DNA from: Anaerolineae bacterium
GTDB lineage: Bacteria; Chloroflexota; Anaerolineae; B4-G1; SLSP01
Length of the DNA: 64,000 nucleotides
NCBI GenBank assembly: GCA_026645815.1
Contig: JAPKMR010000007.1
Location: 1-64,000 of the forward strand
Direction of reading: 5' to 3'
The first letter of the stretch is position 1. Every line of letters starts with the position of its first letter. Shown here piece after piece: positions 18,528-26,199 of this stretch. The notes beneath the pieces are model-generated. The model saw only the letters and a program-made list of their open reading frames with translations. It was not told the DNA's origin and searched no databases. The translations under genes and the position numbers were made by a program.

Positions 18528-20327
18528 ATGTTCACCCTGCATTGTGCCTTGAGAACGCTATTTTTTGTATGGACTTTGTGTGGCCTGACCGCCTGTGCGG
18601 CGGCGCCACTTCTGCCGCCCGCCACTGCAGTTGCTTCACCTTCACCCACGTCATCCCCTGCTGCCACGGCTTCCTTGCCTACAGCCACGAGACCTCTGCC
18701 ACCATCTACAACTGCTTCTGTGCCCACTCCGACGCTAACACCTACGGCTACTTCAATACCCGAGCCACGGCTTGATCCTGCATTGGTGCGAGTCTATCCT
18801 TTGCCTCCCGCTAGCGGAGATTGGCTTTCGTTTGATATTGAGCCTGTGCTTTCATTGGGATATGATGCTCCCTTCACGGTGACGCTTGCCTTGCCCGACG
18901 GGCGTCTATTATCCAGACCGGTCGCGCCTGTTGGTTTTGATCGCCAACCGCGGGCACGTTTTGTTTGGGTTTGGGATACAACCGGCTTAAGTGGATCACA
19001 ATCATTTACGGTGACATTGTTTGTGCCGCCTGATGTACGAGATACCGGGCTTGCCGACAATGTCCTGACGCTTGAAGTGCCCCTACAAGATCGGACGGCG
19101 CTTCCGCCCCCCGAACCCGGCGCCCGCTGGGATTTACAGTCTGCCGCAGGGATTCGGTTGCATTATGTCACCGGTTCGGCAGCCGAGCGTGATGCGGCTA
19201 TGTTATTGGCGCTGGCGCAAGGTGCGTATGCGGATGTCGCGGCGCGCCTGGGTGTGACGACCACAGAGGCGCTGGATATCTATGCTTTGGATCGCGTCGT
19301 TGGACAGGGCGGGTATGCTACAAGCGATTGGGTGGCAATATCGTACACGGATCGTGCTTATGCTCCAGCGGAGATGACGCTCTTGCTGCGCCATGAATTG
19401 ACGCATCGCCTGGATAGCGCTTGGGAGTGCGATACCTTGCCAGTGCTGTTCCGTGAGGGCTTAGCTGTGTGGGTTGCGGGGGGACATTACTGGCCCGAAT
19501 CTCTGCCACGCAAGACGGCTGGATTGTTGCAGACCGGAAGATACATCCCGCTAGAGCAGCTTCTGGGAGATTTCTATCGTCAGCAACATGAGATTGGTTA
19601 TCTGGAAGCCGGGGCGCTGGTGGCGTACATTGTTGAAGAACGCGGTTTGGAGGGGGTGCAGCAGCTATGTGGGGCATTTGCGGCAGCCCAAGGGGATGAA
19701 CCGGCGCGCCTGGCAGCGGGATTGACAGCGGTGGATTTGCCTGCGATGCCGCAGTTGGAACAAGAGTGGCTACGCTGGTTGCGTTCTCTGCATATATCTG
19801 CAGAGGAACTTCGCATCCTCGAAGGTGAATGGTTATTAATGGATTCCATGCGGCTTTACCAGCAACTTCACGATCCATCGGCCAACTTTCTGACCGGAAT
19901 TTTGTTTGATCCGGCGGCGGCGGTTGAACGCGGGATAACGGCAGACCTGGTACGGCGTCCTCGTGACCCGGAGGCTGTTGCCCTGGAGCTATTGCTGCAG
20001 ATGACTCAAGAGGCTTTGCGCGCTGGCGACTCTGAAGAGGCAGCATACACTCTTGAGGCGTTGCGTGTTGCTTTGCATGATGGTACATCTGCTGCGCCCG
20101 AAGTGGTTATCAGGATGAGGGCACTGGTTGAGGCGGTCATGGCGCGAGGCTATGAGCCGTATCGGACGATTTGCTTTGAAGACGCCGTTGCTGTAGGGCA
20201 ACGTGCGCCGGGTTGCGTCGTTTACGCGCTGGATCGGTCAAACTGGCCCACAAAGCGCCTGTTGTGGGCAGCTCGTGGTGCTGACCTTGATTCGTGGACC
20301 GTTGTAGGGCCGCAGTTGGAGAACTGA
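18528..20327 (+). CDS. Secreted lipoprotein with gluzincin (peptidase MA-like) metallopeptidase domain
   Basis: The 599-residue protein has a signal peptide ending in a lipobox (LTAC, Cys 23), so it should be a lipid-anchored extracytoplasmic protein. A Ser/Thr/Pro-rich linker (residues 27-80) leads to a beta-sandwich-like region. A zinc metallopeptidase domain follows, with HELTH at 289-293 and a downstream glutamate in FREGLAVWVAGG, the gluzincin arrangement. A helical C-terminal region of about 180 residues follows. The substrate is unknown. The start codon lies 6 nt after a -10 box with no ribosome site, which implies a leaderless mRNA. It heads a run of same-strand genes up to about 23.9 kb. 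Confidence 0.8.
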   Translation: MFTLHCALRTLFFVWTLCGLTACAAAPLLPPATAVASPSPTSSPAATASLPTATRPLPPSTTASVPTPTLTPTATSIPEPRLDPALVRVYPLPPASGDWLSFDIEPVLSLGYDAPFTVTLALPDGRLLSRPVAPVGFDRQPRARFVWVWDTTGLSGSQSFTVTLFVPPDVRDTGLADNVLTLEVPLQDRTALPPPEPGARWDLQSAAGIRLHYVTGSAAERDAAMLLALAQGAYADVAARLGVTTTEALDIYALDRVVGQGGYATSDWVAISYTDRAYAPAEMTLLLRHELTHRLDSAWECDTLPVLFREGLAVWVAGGHYWPESLPRKTAGLLQTGRYIPLEQLLGDFYRQQHEIGYLEAGALVAYIVEERGLEGVQQLCGAFAAAQGDEPARLAAGLTAVDLPAMPQLEQEWLRWLRSLHISAEELRILEGEWLLMDSMRLYQQLHDPSANFLTGILFDPAAAVERGITADLVRRPRDPEAVALELLLQMTQEALRAGDSEEAAYTLEALRVALHDGTSAAPEVVIRMRALVEAVMARGYEPYRTICFEDAVAVGQRAPGCVVYALDRSNWPTKRLLWAARGADLDSWTVVGPQLEN

Positions 20328-20362
20328 TTTCTTTAGCGATGGTGTTTTTGCAAGGGAGGACT

Positions 20363-20887
20363 GTGTTTGATCCGCAACGTAAGTTAGGGCTGTCTGCATT
20401 GTGCATATTGCCACTGGCTGTCACGATTCCCTGGCAGGTTATGGGAACTCTATCCCTGGGGCGTGCTTTGTTCATCGTTGGAGCTGGTGTGGTTTTGTTG
20501 ATCGTATCGGCTAGATTTGTGGCGTGGTTGCCGTGGTGGATTGCGTTGGCGTTTTTGCCTGGAGCCTACGCCGTATTAGTTGGTTGGATAGACTTGCGCG
20601 TTGTTTTTCCAGCGACCCTGTTGTTAGTTTTGTTATTTTCCTGCGCTTTGGGTGGCTTACCTTCAAAAGGCGGTAAATTGGCGGCAATGTTGGTCTACGT
20701 GGTCGCCGGTTGCGGTGTGGTATTGGGTTATTTGCCAGTAACTGCTTCATTGGTGATATTGGCTGCCCCTCTCGTATTCCGGGTTGCATGGGTTGAGAAA
20801 TTGCCGCTTTCTGAACGTGTATTGCCATATGTAACGACTGTATCCCTGCTGTGTGCGGCTTACCTTATTCACGGAATTGTACGTTGA
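20363..20887 (+). CDS. Small hydrophobic integral membrane protein
   Basis: The 174-residue protein consists mostly of five or six hydrophobic helices with few charged residues and no motif I recognise. The GTG start is chosen because GGGAGG lies just upstream, while the longer open frame offers an ATG with no ribosome site inside the preceding gene's end. The next gene starts 11 nt after its stop, so the two are likely co-translated. Function is unknown. Confidence 0.6.
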   Translation: MFDPQRKLGLSALCILPLAVTIPWQVMGTLSLGRALFIVGAGVVLLIVSARFVAWLPWWIALAFLPGAYAVLVGWIDLRVVFPATLLLVLLFSCALGGLPSKGGKLAAMLVYVVAGCGVVLGYLPVTASLVILAAPLVFRVAWVEKLPLSERVLPYVTTVSLLCAAYLIHGIVR

Positions 20888-20898
20888 GAAGGAGCACT

Positions 20899-22191
20899 AT
20901 GGATTTTATAGACCTGGAGCAAGATTTGCGCTCCTATCGTCCTCAAGGGCTGACCGATCTGCCGGCGAATTTCGTCTGGCCTCGCTATGAGGGAATCTCG
21001 GTTGCGAATCTTGCCGCAACCATCACGCAGACACTGGGTGTACAACTGCCCGGTGCAATGCCGCCGCTCCATTCTGAATTACTGGGATCTCTGCTGGATG
21101 GCGTTGAGCGCGTTATCCTCATTGTCGTGGATGCTCTGGGTTGGGAGCAACTGCAATGGGTGCTAAAAGCGCACCCCGAGGCCATCTTCTCGCGTCTAGC
21201 GCAACAGGGGCGGTTGTTGCCCATCACTACGGCTTTTCTTTCAACCACCACCAGTGTGCTAAACACAATTTGGACCGGACGCCCTTCCTTACAGCACGGC
21301 CTATTGGCTTTTGAGCTCTATCTGCGCGAGTGGGCGATGGCTGTGGAGGCGATATCGTTTTCCACAGTCAATGCGCCTTTCGCCGGATTGTTGGCAAACT
21401 GGGGCTTTGATGCGGAGAACTTCATCCCGGTGCCAACACTGTCACAAGCGCTTAAGGATGGAGGCCTCGCCACCTATTCCGTTACCGCTCGCCCACTGGT
21501 TGGTACGCCACTCTCACAAATGCAGCATCGTGGCGTTAAAGAGATTCTGGGTTATGGCTTCGCTTCGGAATTCTGGTGGCTACTGGGGCAGGTGTTGCGC
21601 GAACACCGGGGCGAGCGCTTCTTTCTGAGTGGCTATTGGAGTGGTGTGGATAGCCTGGCGCATCATTATGGGCCTTTGGACCGTACCGGCGAATTGGAAA
21701 TCTGCTCTATCGCACAATTGCTGGAAATGGGCTTTTTGCAGGGACTTTCGACAGCGGACCGTAAGGGAACATTGTTCTTGCTGACCGCAGATCATGGGCA
21801 GATTACCACGCCTTCGCGTGCTGCTGTGCTCATGCAAGATCATCCGCAGCTGCGTGATGCCCTTTTCATGCCCCCCTTAGGCGAGAGCCGTGTGCCATTC
21901 TTCTATGTGCGTCCAGGGCAATACACGTTCGTTTGGAATTATCTTCACAAGCACCTTGGTAAGCATTTTACCTTTTTCTCTCGTCAGGCGATGATTGAAA
22001 GCGGTTTGTTGGGCACCGGCACGCCACACCCCGAGCTGGTGTACAGGTTGGGTGATATCATTGGGATTGCGCGTGACGATGCGTATTTTGTGCGTGATCC
22101 CGCGTTGCTATCAAGGTTGCGGGGACGTCATGGCGGATTGGATGCTGCTGAGATGCTGGTCCCGCTTCTGGCGTCGCGCCTGGATGCATGA
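20899..22191 (+). CDS. Alkaline-phosphatase-superfamily phosphodiesterase / nucleotide pyrophosphatase-like protein
   Basis: The 430-residue protein has the alkaline-phosphatase-superfamily layout. It has a first metal aspartate in VILIVVDALGWEQL near 75, the nucleophile Thr/Ser region ITTAFLSTTTSVLNTIWTG near 110, a GVDSLAHHYGP metal site near 248, and TADHGQI near 298. This is the type I phosphodiesterase/pyrophosphatase fold. No signal peptide is visible, so it should be cytoplasmic. AAGGAG precedes the ATG. The physiological substrate is not evident. Confidence 0.83.
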   Translation: MDFIDLEQDLRSYRPQGLTDLPANFVWPRYEGISVANLAATITQTLGVQLPGAMPPLHSELLGSLLDGVERVILIVVDALGWEQLQWVLKAHPEAIFSRLAQQGRLLPITTAFLSTTTSVLNTIWTGRPSLQHGLLAFELYLREWAMAVEAISFSTVNAPFAGLLANWGFDAENFIPVPTLSQALKDGGLATYSVTARPLVGTPLSQMQHRGVKEILGYGFASEFWWLLGQVLREHRGERFFLSGYWSGVDSLAHHYGPLDRTGELEICSIAQLLEMGFLQGLSTADRKGTLFLLTADHGQITTPSRAAVLMQDHPQLRDALFMPPLGESRVPFFYVRPGQYTFVWNYLHKHLGKHFTFFSRQAMIESGLLGTGTPHPELVYRLGDIIGIARDDAYFVRDPALLSRLRGRHGGLDAAEMLVPLLASRLDA

Positions 22192-22269
22192 GGCGCGGTG
22201 TATTCGGTTCTTGGTAAAACGTGGCTTTGCTGAGGCAGCGATTTTCGAACTATCACATAGGAGTACTTG

Positions 22270-23298
22270 ATGCGCGAGATACGGTTTTTGCTGATTGGTC
22301 TAGGTAATCTGGGGCGGCGTTTTTGTGAGTTGCTGGTAGAGAAGGATGCGTGGCTACAAGAGCGCTACGGTCTCGCATTGCGTTTGGTGGGCGCTGCCGA
22401 TAGCCGTGGAACAGCATATTCTCCTGCGGGCCTTCACCCGGCGTTAGTCGCACAGCTAAAACGTGAGGGGCACAGTGTCGCTGATTATCCCGGTGCGGGG
22501 CAACCTGGCGGAAGCGCCTTGGCGTTGGTCATGTCAGCAGAGGCAGACTTGCTCCTTGAAGCCTCACCTGTGAATTTGAGCCAGGGCGCAGAGCCGGGCT
22601 TGAGCTGTATCCGTGCTGCAATGCGAAAAGGAATGCATGTTTCCACACCCAATAAAGGTCCTTTGGTGATTGCTTTTCGTGAGCTGCATGAATTGGCAGA
22701 TGCGTGTGGCGTCAAGTTGCGTTTCGATGGAACGGTGGCGGGCGGATTGCCCGCGATCAATTTGGGCCAACGTGAGTTGCGCGGTGCAAGCGTTGAATGC
22801 CTTGAAGCTGTGCCCAATTTGGTCACAGGTTATGTAATGGACCTTTTGTCTGAAGGCGTGACCTGGGATGCTGCATTGGAACGAGCGCGCAATGAGGGCG
22901 TGCTTGAAGCGGATGCCTCCTGGGACCTTGAAGGTTGGGATGCGGCTGCAAAACTTGTTATCCTGGTCAACGCTGTTCTTGGCTATCCGGCGCGTTTAGA
23001 AGACGTCGAACGAACCGGTCTGGCGGCAGTATCCGTGGCGGAATTACAGGCGGCTAGAGAGCAGGGCGCACGCTATCGCCTATTGGCAAAGGCTGAGCGT
23101 GTGGATGGCGATGTCCGGCTTTCTGTTCAGCCTGTGGCACTCACTCTCGACCATCCCTTGGGGAATCTGGGGCGCAAACAGATGGGCGTAGTCTACCATA
23201 CAGATATTTTTGGCAGTATTACGGCCTTTATCGAAGAACTTACCCCGGTGCCGTCGGCGGCTTCGATGTTGCGGGATATTCTCGATATTTTTGCTTGA
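22270..23298 (+). CDS. hom: Homoserine dehydrogenase
   Basis: This enzyme reduces aspartate semialdehyde to homoserine in the threonine/methionine pathway. The 342-residue protein has an N-terminal Rossmann motif (LIGLGNLGRRF), the NKGPLVIAF segment near residue 135, the substrate-binding KLRFDGTVAGGLPAIN block near 153, and a C-terminal GVVYHTDIFGSIT. There is no ACT domain, so feedback control by threonine through that domain is not expected. ATG follows AGGAG. It overlaps the open frame of the following lipoprotein gene by a few bases. Confidence 0.9.
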   Translation: MREIRFLLIGLGNLGRRFCELLVEKDAWLQERYGLALRLVGAADSRGTAYSPAGLHPALVAQLKREGHSVADYPGAGQPGGSALALVMSAEADLLLEASPVNLSQGAEPGLSCIRAAMRKGMHVSTPNKGPLVIAFRELHELADACGVKLRFDGTVAGGLPAINLGQRELRGASVECLEAVPNLVTGYVMDLLSEGVTWDAALERARNEGVLEADASWDLEGWDAAAKLVILVNAVLGYPARLEDVERTGLAAVSVAELQAAREQGARYRLLAKAERVDGDVRLSVQPVALTLDHPLGNLGRKQMGVVYHTDIFGSITAFIEELTPVPSAASMLRDILDIFA

Positions 23299-23315
23299 AG
23301 CGTGGAGGTGGAGGC

Positions 23316-23861
23316 GTGTCGAAATGTCTGGGACTGTTGGGATTGGTTTTTCTGCTGGTGGCGTGCCGGTCGCCGGAAACTGCCACCCCTATCGTGGAGC
23401 AGGAGGTGACTATGTTCAAACTGACCAGTGCGGCGTTCGTTCATGGTGAAGCGATTCCGGCTTTGTACACATGTGATGGTGAGGATCTCTCGCCGCCGTT
23501 ATCCTGGAGCGGCGCACCGGAGGCGACGCAGAGTTATGTGCTCATTTGTGACGACCCCGATGCCCCTGTTGGAGTTTGGGACCATTTAATTCTGTTCAAC
23601 ATTCCAGCCTCCACCAATGAGTTGCCTCAGGGTATAGCAGAGCGCACGGATGGAAGCTTGTACGGCAAAAACAGCTGGCGGAGATTGAATTATGGTGGTC
23701 CGTGCCCGCCTCGGGGTGTTCACCGTTATTTCTTTAAGCTCTACGCGCTGGATACTAACCTCACGCTTCAGGAGGGCGCCTCTAAACGCGAGATCGAACG
23801 CGCGATGGAGGGGCATATTTTGGCTCGGACTGAGTTGGTGGGTACCTATACCCATCGTTGA
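23316..23861 (+). CDS. YbhB/YbcL-type PEBP (Raf-kinase-inhibitor-like) lipoprotein
   Basis: The 181-residue precursor has a short hydrophobic signal ending in a lipobox (LLVAC, Cys 17), then a PEBP domain. The family ligand pocket is visible: CDDPDAPVGVWDHL near 80, and NYGGPCPPRGVHRYFF near 128. Bacterial PEBP proteins bind small anionic ligands, and their roles are poorly defined. The GTG start is preferred because it follows GGAGG and opens directly into the signal peptide. A TTG further upstream would add residues before it. Confidence 0.85.
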   Translation: MSKCLGLLGLVFLLVACRSPETATPIVEQEVTMFKLTSAAFVHGEAIPALYTCDGEDLSPPLSWSGAPEATQSYVLICDDPDAPVGVWDHLILFNIPASTNELPQGIAERTDGSLYGKNSWRRLNYGGPCPPRGVHRYFFKLYALDTNLTLQEGASKREIERAMEGHILARTELVGTYTHR

Positions 23862-23939
23862 TGTCTTTTTCACCGGCATGTCTGATACGGGATCGCTGGA
23901 TGTGTTCTTGGATCTTAATTTACTATAGGAGGCACAATC

Positions 23940-24896
23940 ATGGAATATCGGAACCTGGGACGTTCAAGTTTGAAAGTCAGTGCCATTTCACTTGGCGCCT
24001 GGCTGACTTTTGGTGGCACGGAGGATATTGAGATCACTCAAGCCTGCATAAAAACCGCCCTGGAGCAGGGAATCAATTTCTTTGACCTGGCAGATGTCTA
24101 TGCGGGAGGAGAGGCAGAAAGTGTCGTGGGGCGAGCGATTCGCGATCTGGGCGTATCGCGTCACCATTTGGTATTGAGTAGCAAAGCATTTTGGCCCATG
24201 AGTGGTGATGTCAATGATCGGGGCCTCAGTCGTAAACATCTGATGGAATCGGTTGAGGGTTCATTGCGACGCCTTGGTGTGGATTATCTTGATTTGTACT
24301 TCTGCCATCGCTTTGACCCCGAAACCCCTCTGGATGAAGTTGTGCGTGCGATGGATGATCTGGTGCATCAGGGCAAAATCCTGTACTGGGGTACGAGCGT
24401 ATGGACGGCAGCTCAGATTGAGGCGGCTGTGGGTACTGCAATGCGCTTCAACGCTTACCTGCCACAGGTTGAACAACCCCGCTACAATATGCTCGACCGG
24501 CATATTGAACCAGAGATTCTACCCACGGCGGTGAAGAATGGTATGGGGGTAGTGGTTTTCAGTCCTTTGGCACAGGGATTGCTCACGGGAAAGTATAATG
24601 CTGGCGTTCCAGATGGGACGCGGGCGGCAAATAGTCGCTGGTTGGAACGCGACATGACAGACTTGAACCTTGAAAGAGTGCGCCGCTTGAGTGTTCTGGC
24701 GGAGGAGATGGGAATCACGGTTGCTCAGTTGGCTCTAGCGTGGGTTCTGCGTTGGCCGGCAATCAGCTGCGCTATTACCGGCGCTACAAAGCCACAGCAT
24801 GTACAAGCCAACGTGGTTGCCGCGGGCGTTCGCTTGTCAGATGATGTGTTGGCAGAGATTGAGCAAATTCTGGAGAACGCGCCCAAGAGTTTATAG
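23940..24896 (+). CDS. Aldo/keto reductase (K+-channel beta-subunit-like)
   Basis: The 318-residue cytoplasmic protein is an NADPH-dependent aldo/keto reductase. The catalytic tetrad is visible: Asp and Tyr in FDLADVYAGGEAES near 45-50, Lys in LVLSSKAFW near 80, and His in YFCHRFD near 117. The C-terminal coenzyme loop (GATKPQHVQANV) is complete. The length and the GRSSLKVSAISLG start resemble the YghZ/Kv-beta branch. AGGAGG precedes the ATG. A hairpin downstream (24957-24989) may end the transcript. Confidence 0.9.
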   Translation: MEYRNLGRSSLKVSAISLGAWLTFGGTEDIEITQACIKTALEQGINFFDLADVYAGGEAESVVGRAIRDLGVSRHHLVLSSKAFWPMSGDVNDRGLSRKHLMESVEGSLRRLGVDYLDLYFCHRFDPETPLDEVVRAMDDLVHQGKILYWGTSVWTAAQIEAAVGTAMRFNAYLPQVEQPRYNMLDRHIEPEILPTAVKNGMGVVVFSPLAQGLLTGKYNAGVPDGTRAANSRWLERDMTDLNLERVRRLSVLAEEMGITVAQLALAWVLRWPAISCAITGATKPQHVQANVVAAGVRLSDDVLAEIEQILENAPKSL

Positions 24897-24956
24897 GCAA
24901 AGACGGATCATAGTTGTGCCGCTTGTGGGATTCTTGTCACTGGCATGAAAACACTT

Positions 24957-24989
24957 TCGTGCGCCGCGTTGGCTGGACGCGGCGCACGA
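24957..24989. other. 12-bp inverted repeat overlapping the next promoter
   Basis: TCGTGCGCCGCG (24957-24968) pairs with CGCGGCGCACGA (24978-24989). The right arm overlaps the -35 hexamer at 24974-24979. It may be a terminator of the reductase gene, an operator for the next gene, or both. Confidence 0.5.
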
Positions 24990-25001
24990 TCGCGATATAA
25001 T
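24974..25001 (+). promoter_or_regulatory. Leaderless-type promoter of the 25-kb hypothetical gene
   Basis: TGGACG (24974-24979), a 16-nt spacer and a perfect TATAAT (24996-25001) are followed by 7 nt and the ATG at 25009. No ribosome site is present. Confidence 0.5.
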
Positions 25002-25008
25002 GACCGTG

Positions 25009-26112
25009 ATGAGAATCTACCGGCGTTGGTTCTGGTTAAGCAGTATTCTGTTATTTGTTGGCGGCGCGTTGCTGGCGTTGGGTGCTGTTTTGGATGGTGC
25101 CCAAGCACCTGCTGCCCTTGCCGTACCTGTTGCGCCGGTTGTGGTCGAGCCGGCGGATGGCGCCTTTGCAGAGCCGGTATTGGCGCTTGAATTGGGGTCT
25201 GGCGTATCTGCGACGCTGATAACGCCAACGGCAGAGATCCCTGATTCTCTTGATTCAACCTCAATGCCCTTTGAGGATATGTCCTGCGATATATCTACCG
25301 GCATAGATCAGAGTTTATGTGCACGAGGATGGCCTGTGGAACGACTTTCCCCTCTTCGTGGACGCATACTTGTTGGCTTGTATGGCACTCCCCTGGGGCG
25401 GGGATTAGGCATTCTGGGAACCGCCTCTGCTACTGATACTGTTACGCTGGCGCGTGAGCAGGCAGCTGCCTATCAGGTATTGTTGACGGATACCACTGTC
25501 ATGCCTTTCTTCCACATGGTGACGACAATTGCCGACCCTTTTCCTGGAGAGGATGGCGATTACAATCATCGGGTGCCTACAGCGACCATACAATTGTGGA
25601 TTGACGTGGCGCGGGTGCATGATTTGCTGCTGGTGCTCGATATTCAGCCGGCTCACGGCTCTTTGCCCGTTGAACTTGATTATGTGGCCCCTTTTCTACG
25701 ACAGCGAGGGGTCCATTTGGCTGTAGATCCTGAATTCATGATGCCCTCTGGCGCTATTCCTGGGGAGCGTCTTGGTCGCATGGATGGGGATAGCGTCAAT
25801 TTGGTGCAGGCATGGCTCACAGAGCGCGCTTGGGAATCCGGCGAGCGCAAGCTCCTGATCATCCATCAATTTGATGATCGGATGTTTGAAGGTAAAGAGC
25901 GCATTAAGTCCTATCGTCTGGTTGAGCTGATTTGGGACGCCGATGGATTTGGTGGACCATCAGCAAAGACTGCAGATCACCTTCAATATGCTGAAGAGCC
26001 GGGTTTTGAATACGGGGGCTTTAAACTTTTCTACGATTATGATGTACCGTTGATGAGCCCGGCTGAAGTACTGCGCCTCCATCCCCGACCGGTTTTTGTT
26101 GTGTATCAATGA
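25009..26112 (+). CDS. Membrane-anchored extracytoplasmic protein of unknown function
   Basis: The 367-residue protein starts with a basic N-terminus and one hydrophobic helix (residues 8-27), then an Ala/Pro/Val-rich linker to about 90. A soluble domain runs to the end. That domain has alternating strands and helices (GRILVGLYGTPLGRGLG, VTTIADPFPG, LLLVLDIQPAHGSL, HLAVDPEFMMPSGA, LLIIHQFDD) that suggest a TIM-barrel, glycosidase-like fold. I do not recognise the family. The ATG at 25009 is chosen over the one at 25000 because the -10 box overlaps the earlier codon. A class A PBP gene follows 87 bp later. Confidence 0.7.
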   Translation: MRIYRRWFWLSSILLFVGGALLALGAVLDGAQAPAALAVPVAPVVVEPADGAFAEPVLALELGSGVSATLITPTAEIPDSLDSTSMPFEDMSCDISTGIDQSLCARGWPVERLSPLRGRILVGLYGTPLGRGLGILGTASATDTVTLAREQAAAYQVLLTDTTVMPFFHMVTTIADPFPGEDGDYNHRVPTATIQLWIDVARVHDLLLVLDIQPAHGSLPVELDYVAPFLRQRGVHLAVDPEFMMPSGAIPGERLGRMDGDSVNLVQAWLTERAWESGERKLLIIHQFDDRMFEGKERIKSYRLVELIWDADGFGGPSAKTADHLQYAEEPGFEYGGFKLFYDYDVPLMSPAEVLRLHPRPVFVVYQ

Positions 26113-26199
26113 TTGGCAACTTTGCTGTTGCAGTCGGGCAAGCCTGTTAGGGTGGGGCAGATTGCCTGTGGCTAGCCAAATCACACGAAAGTTGTTGGT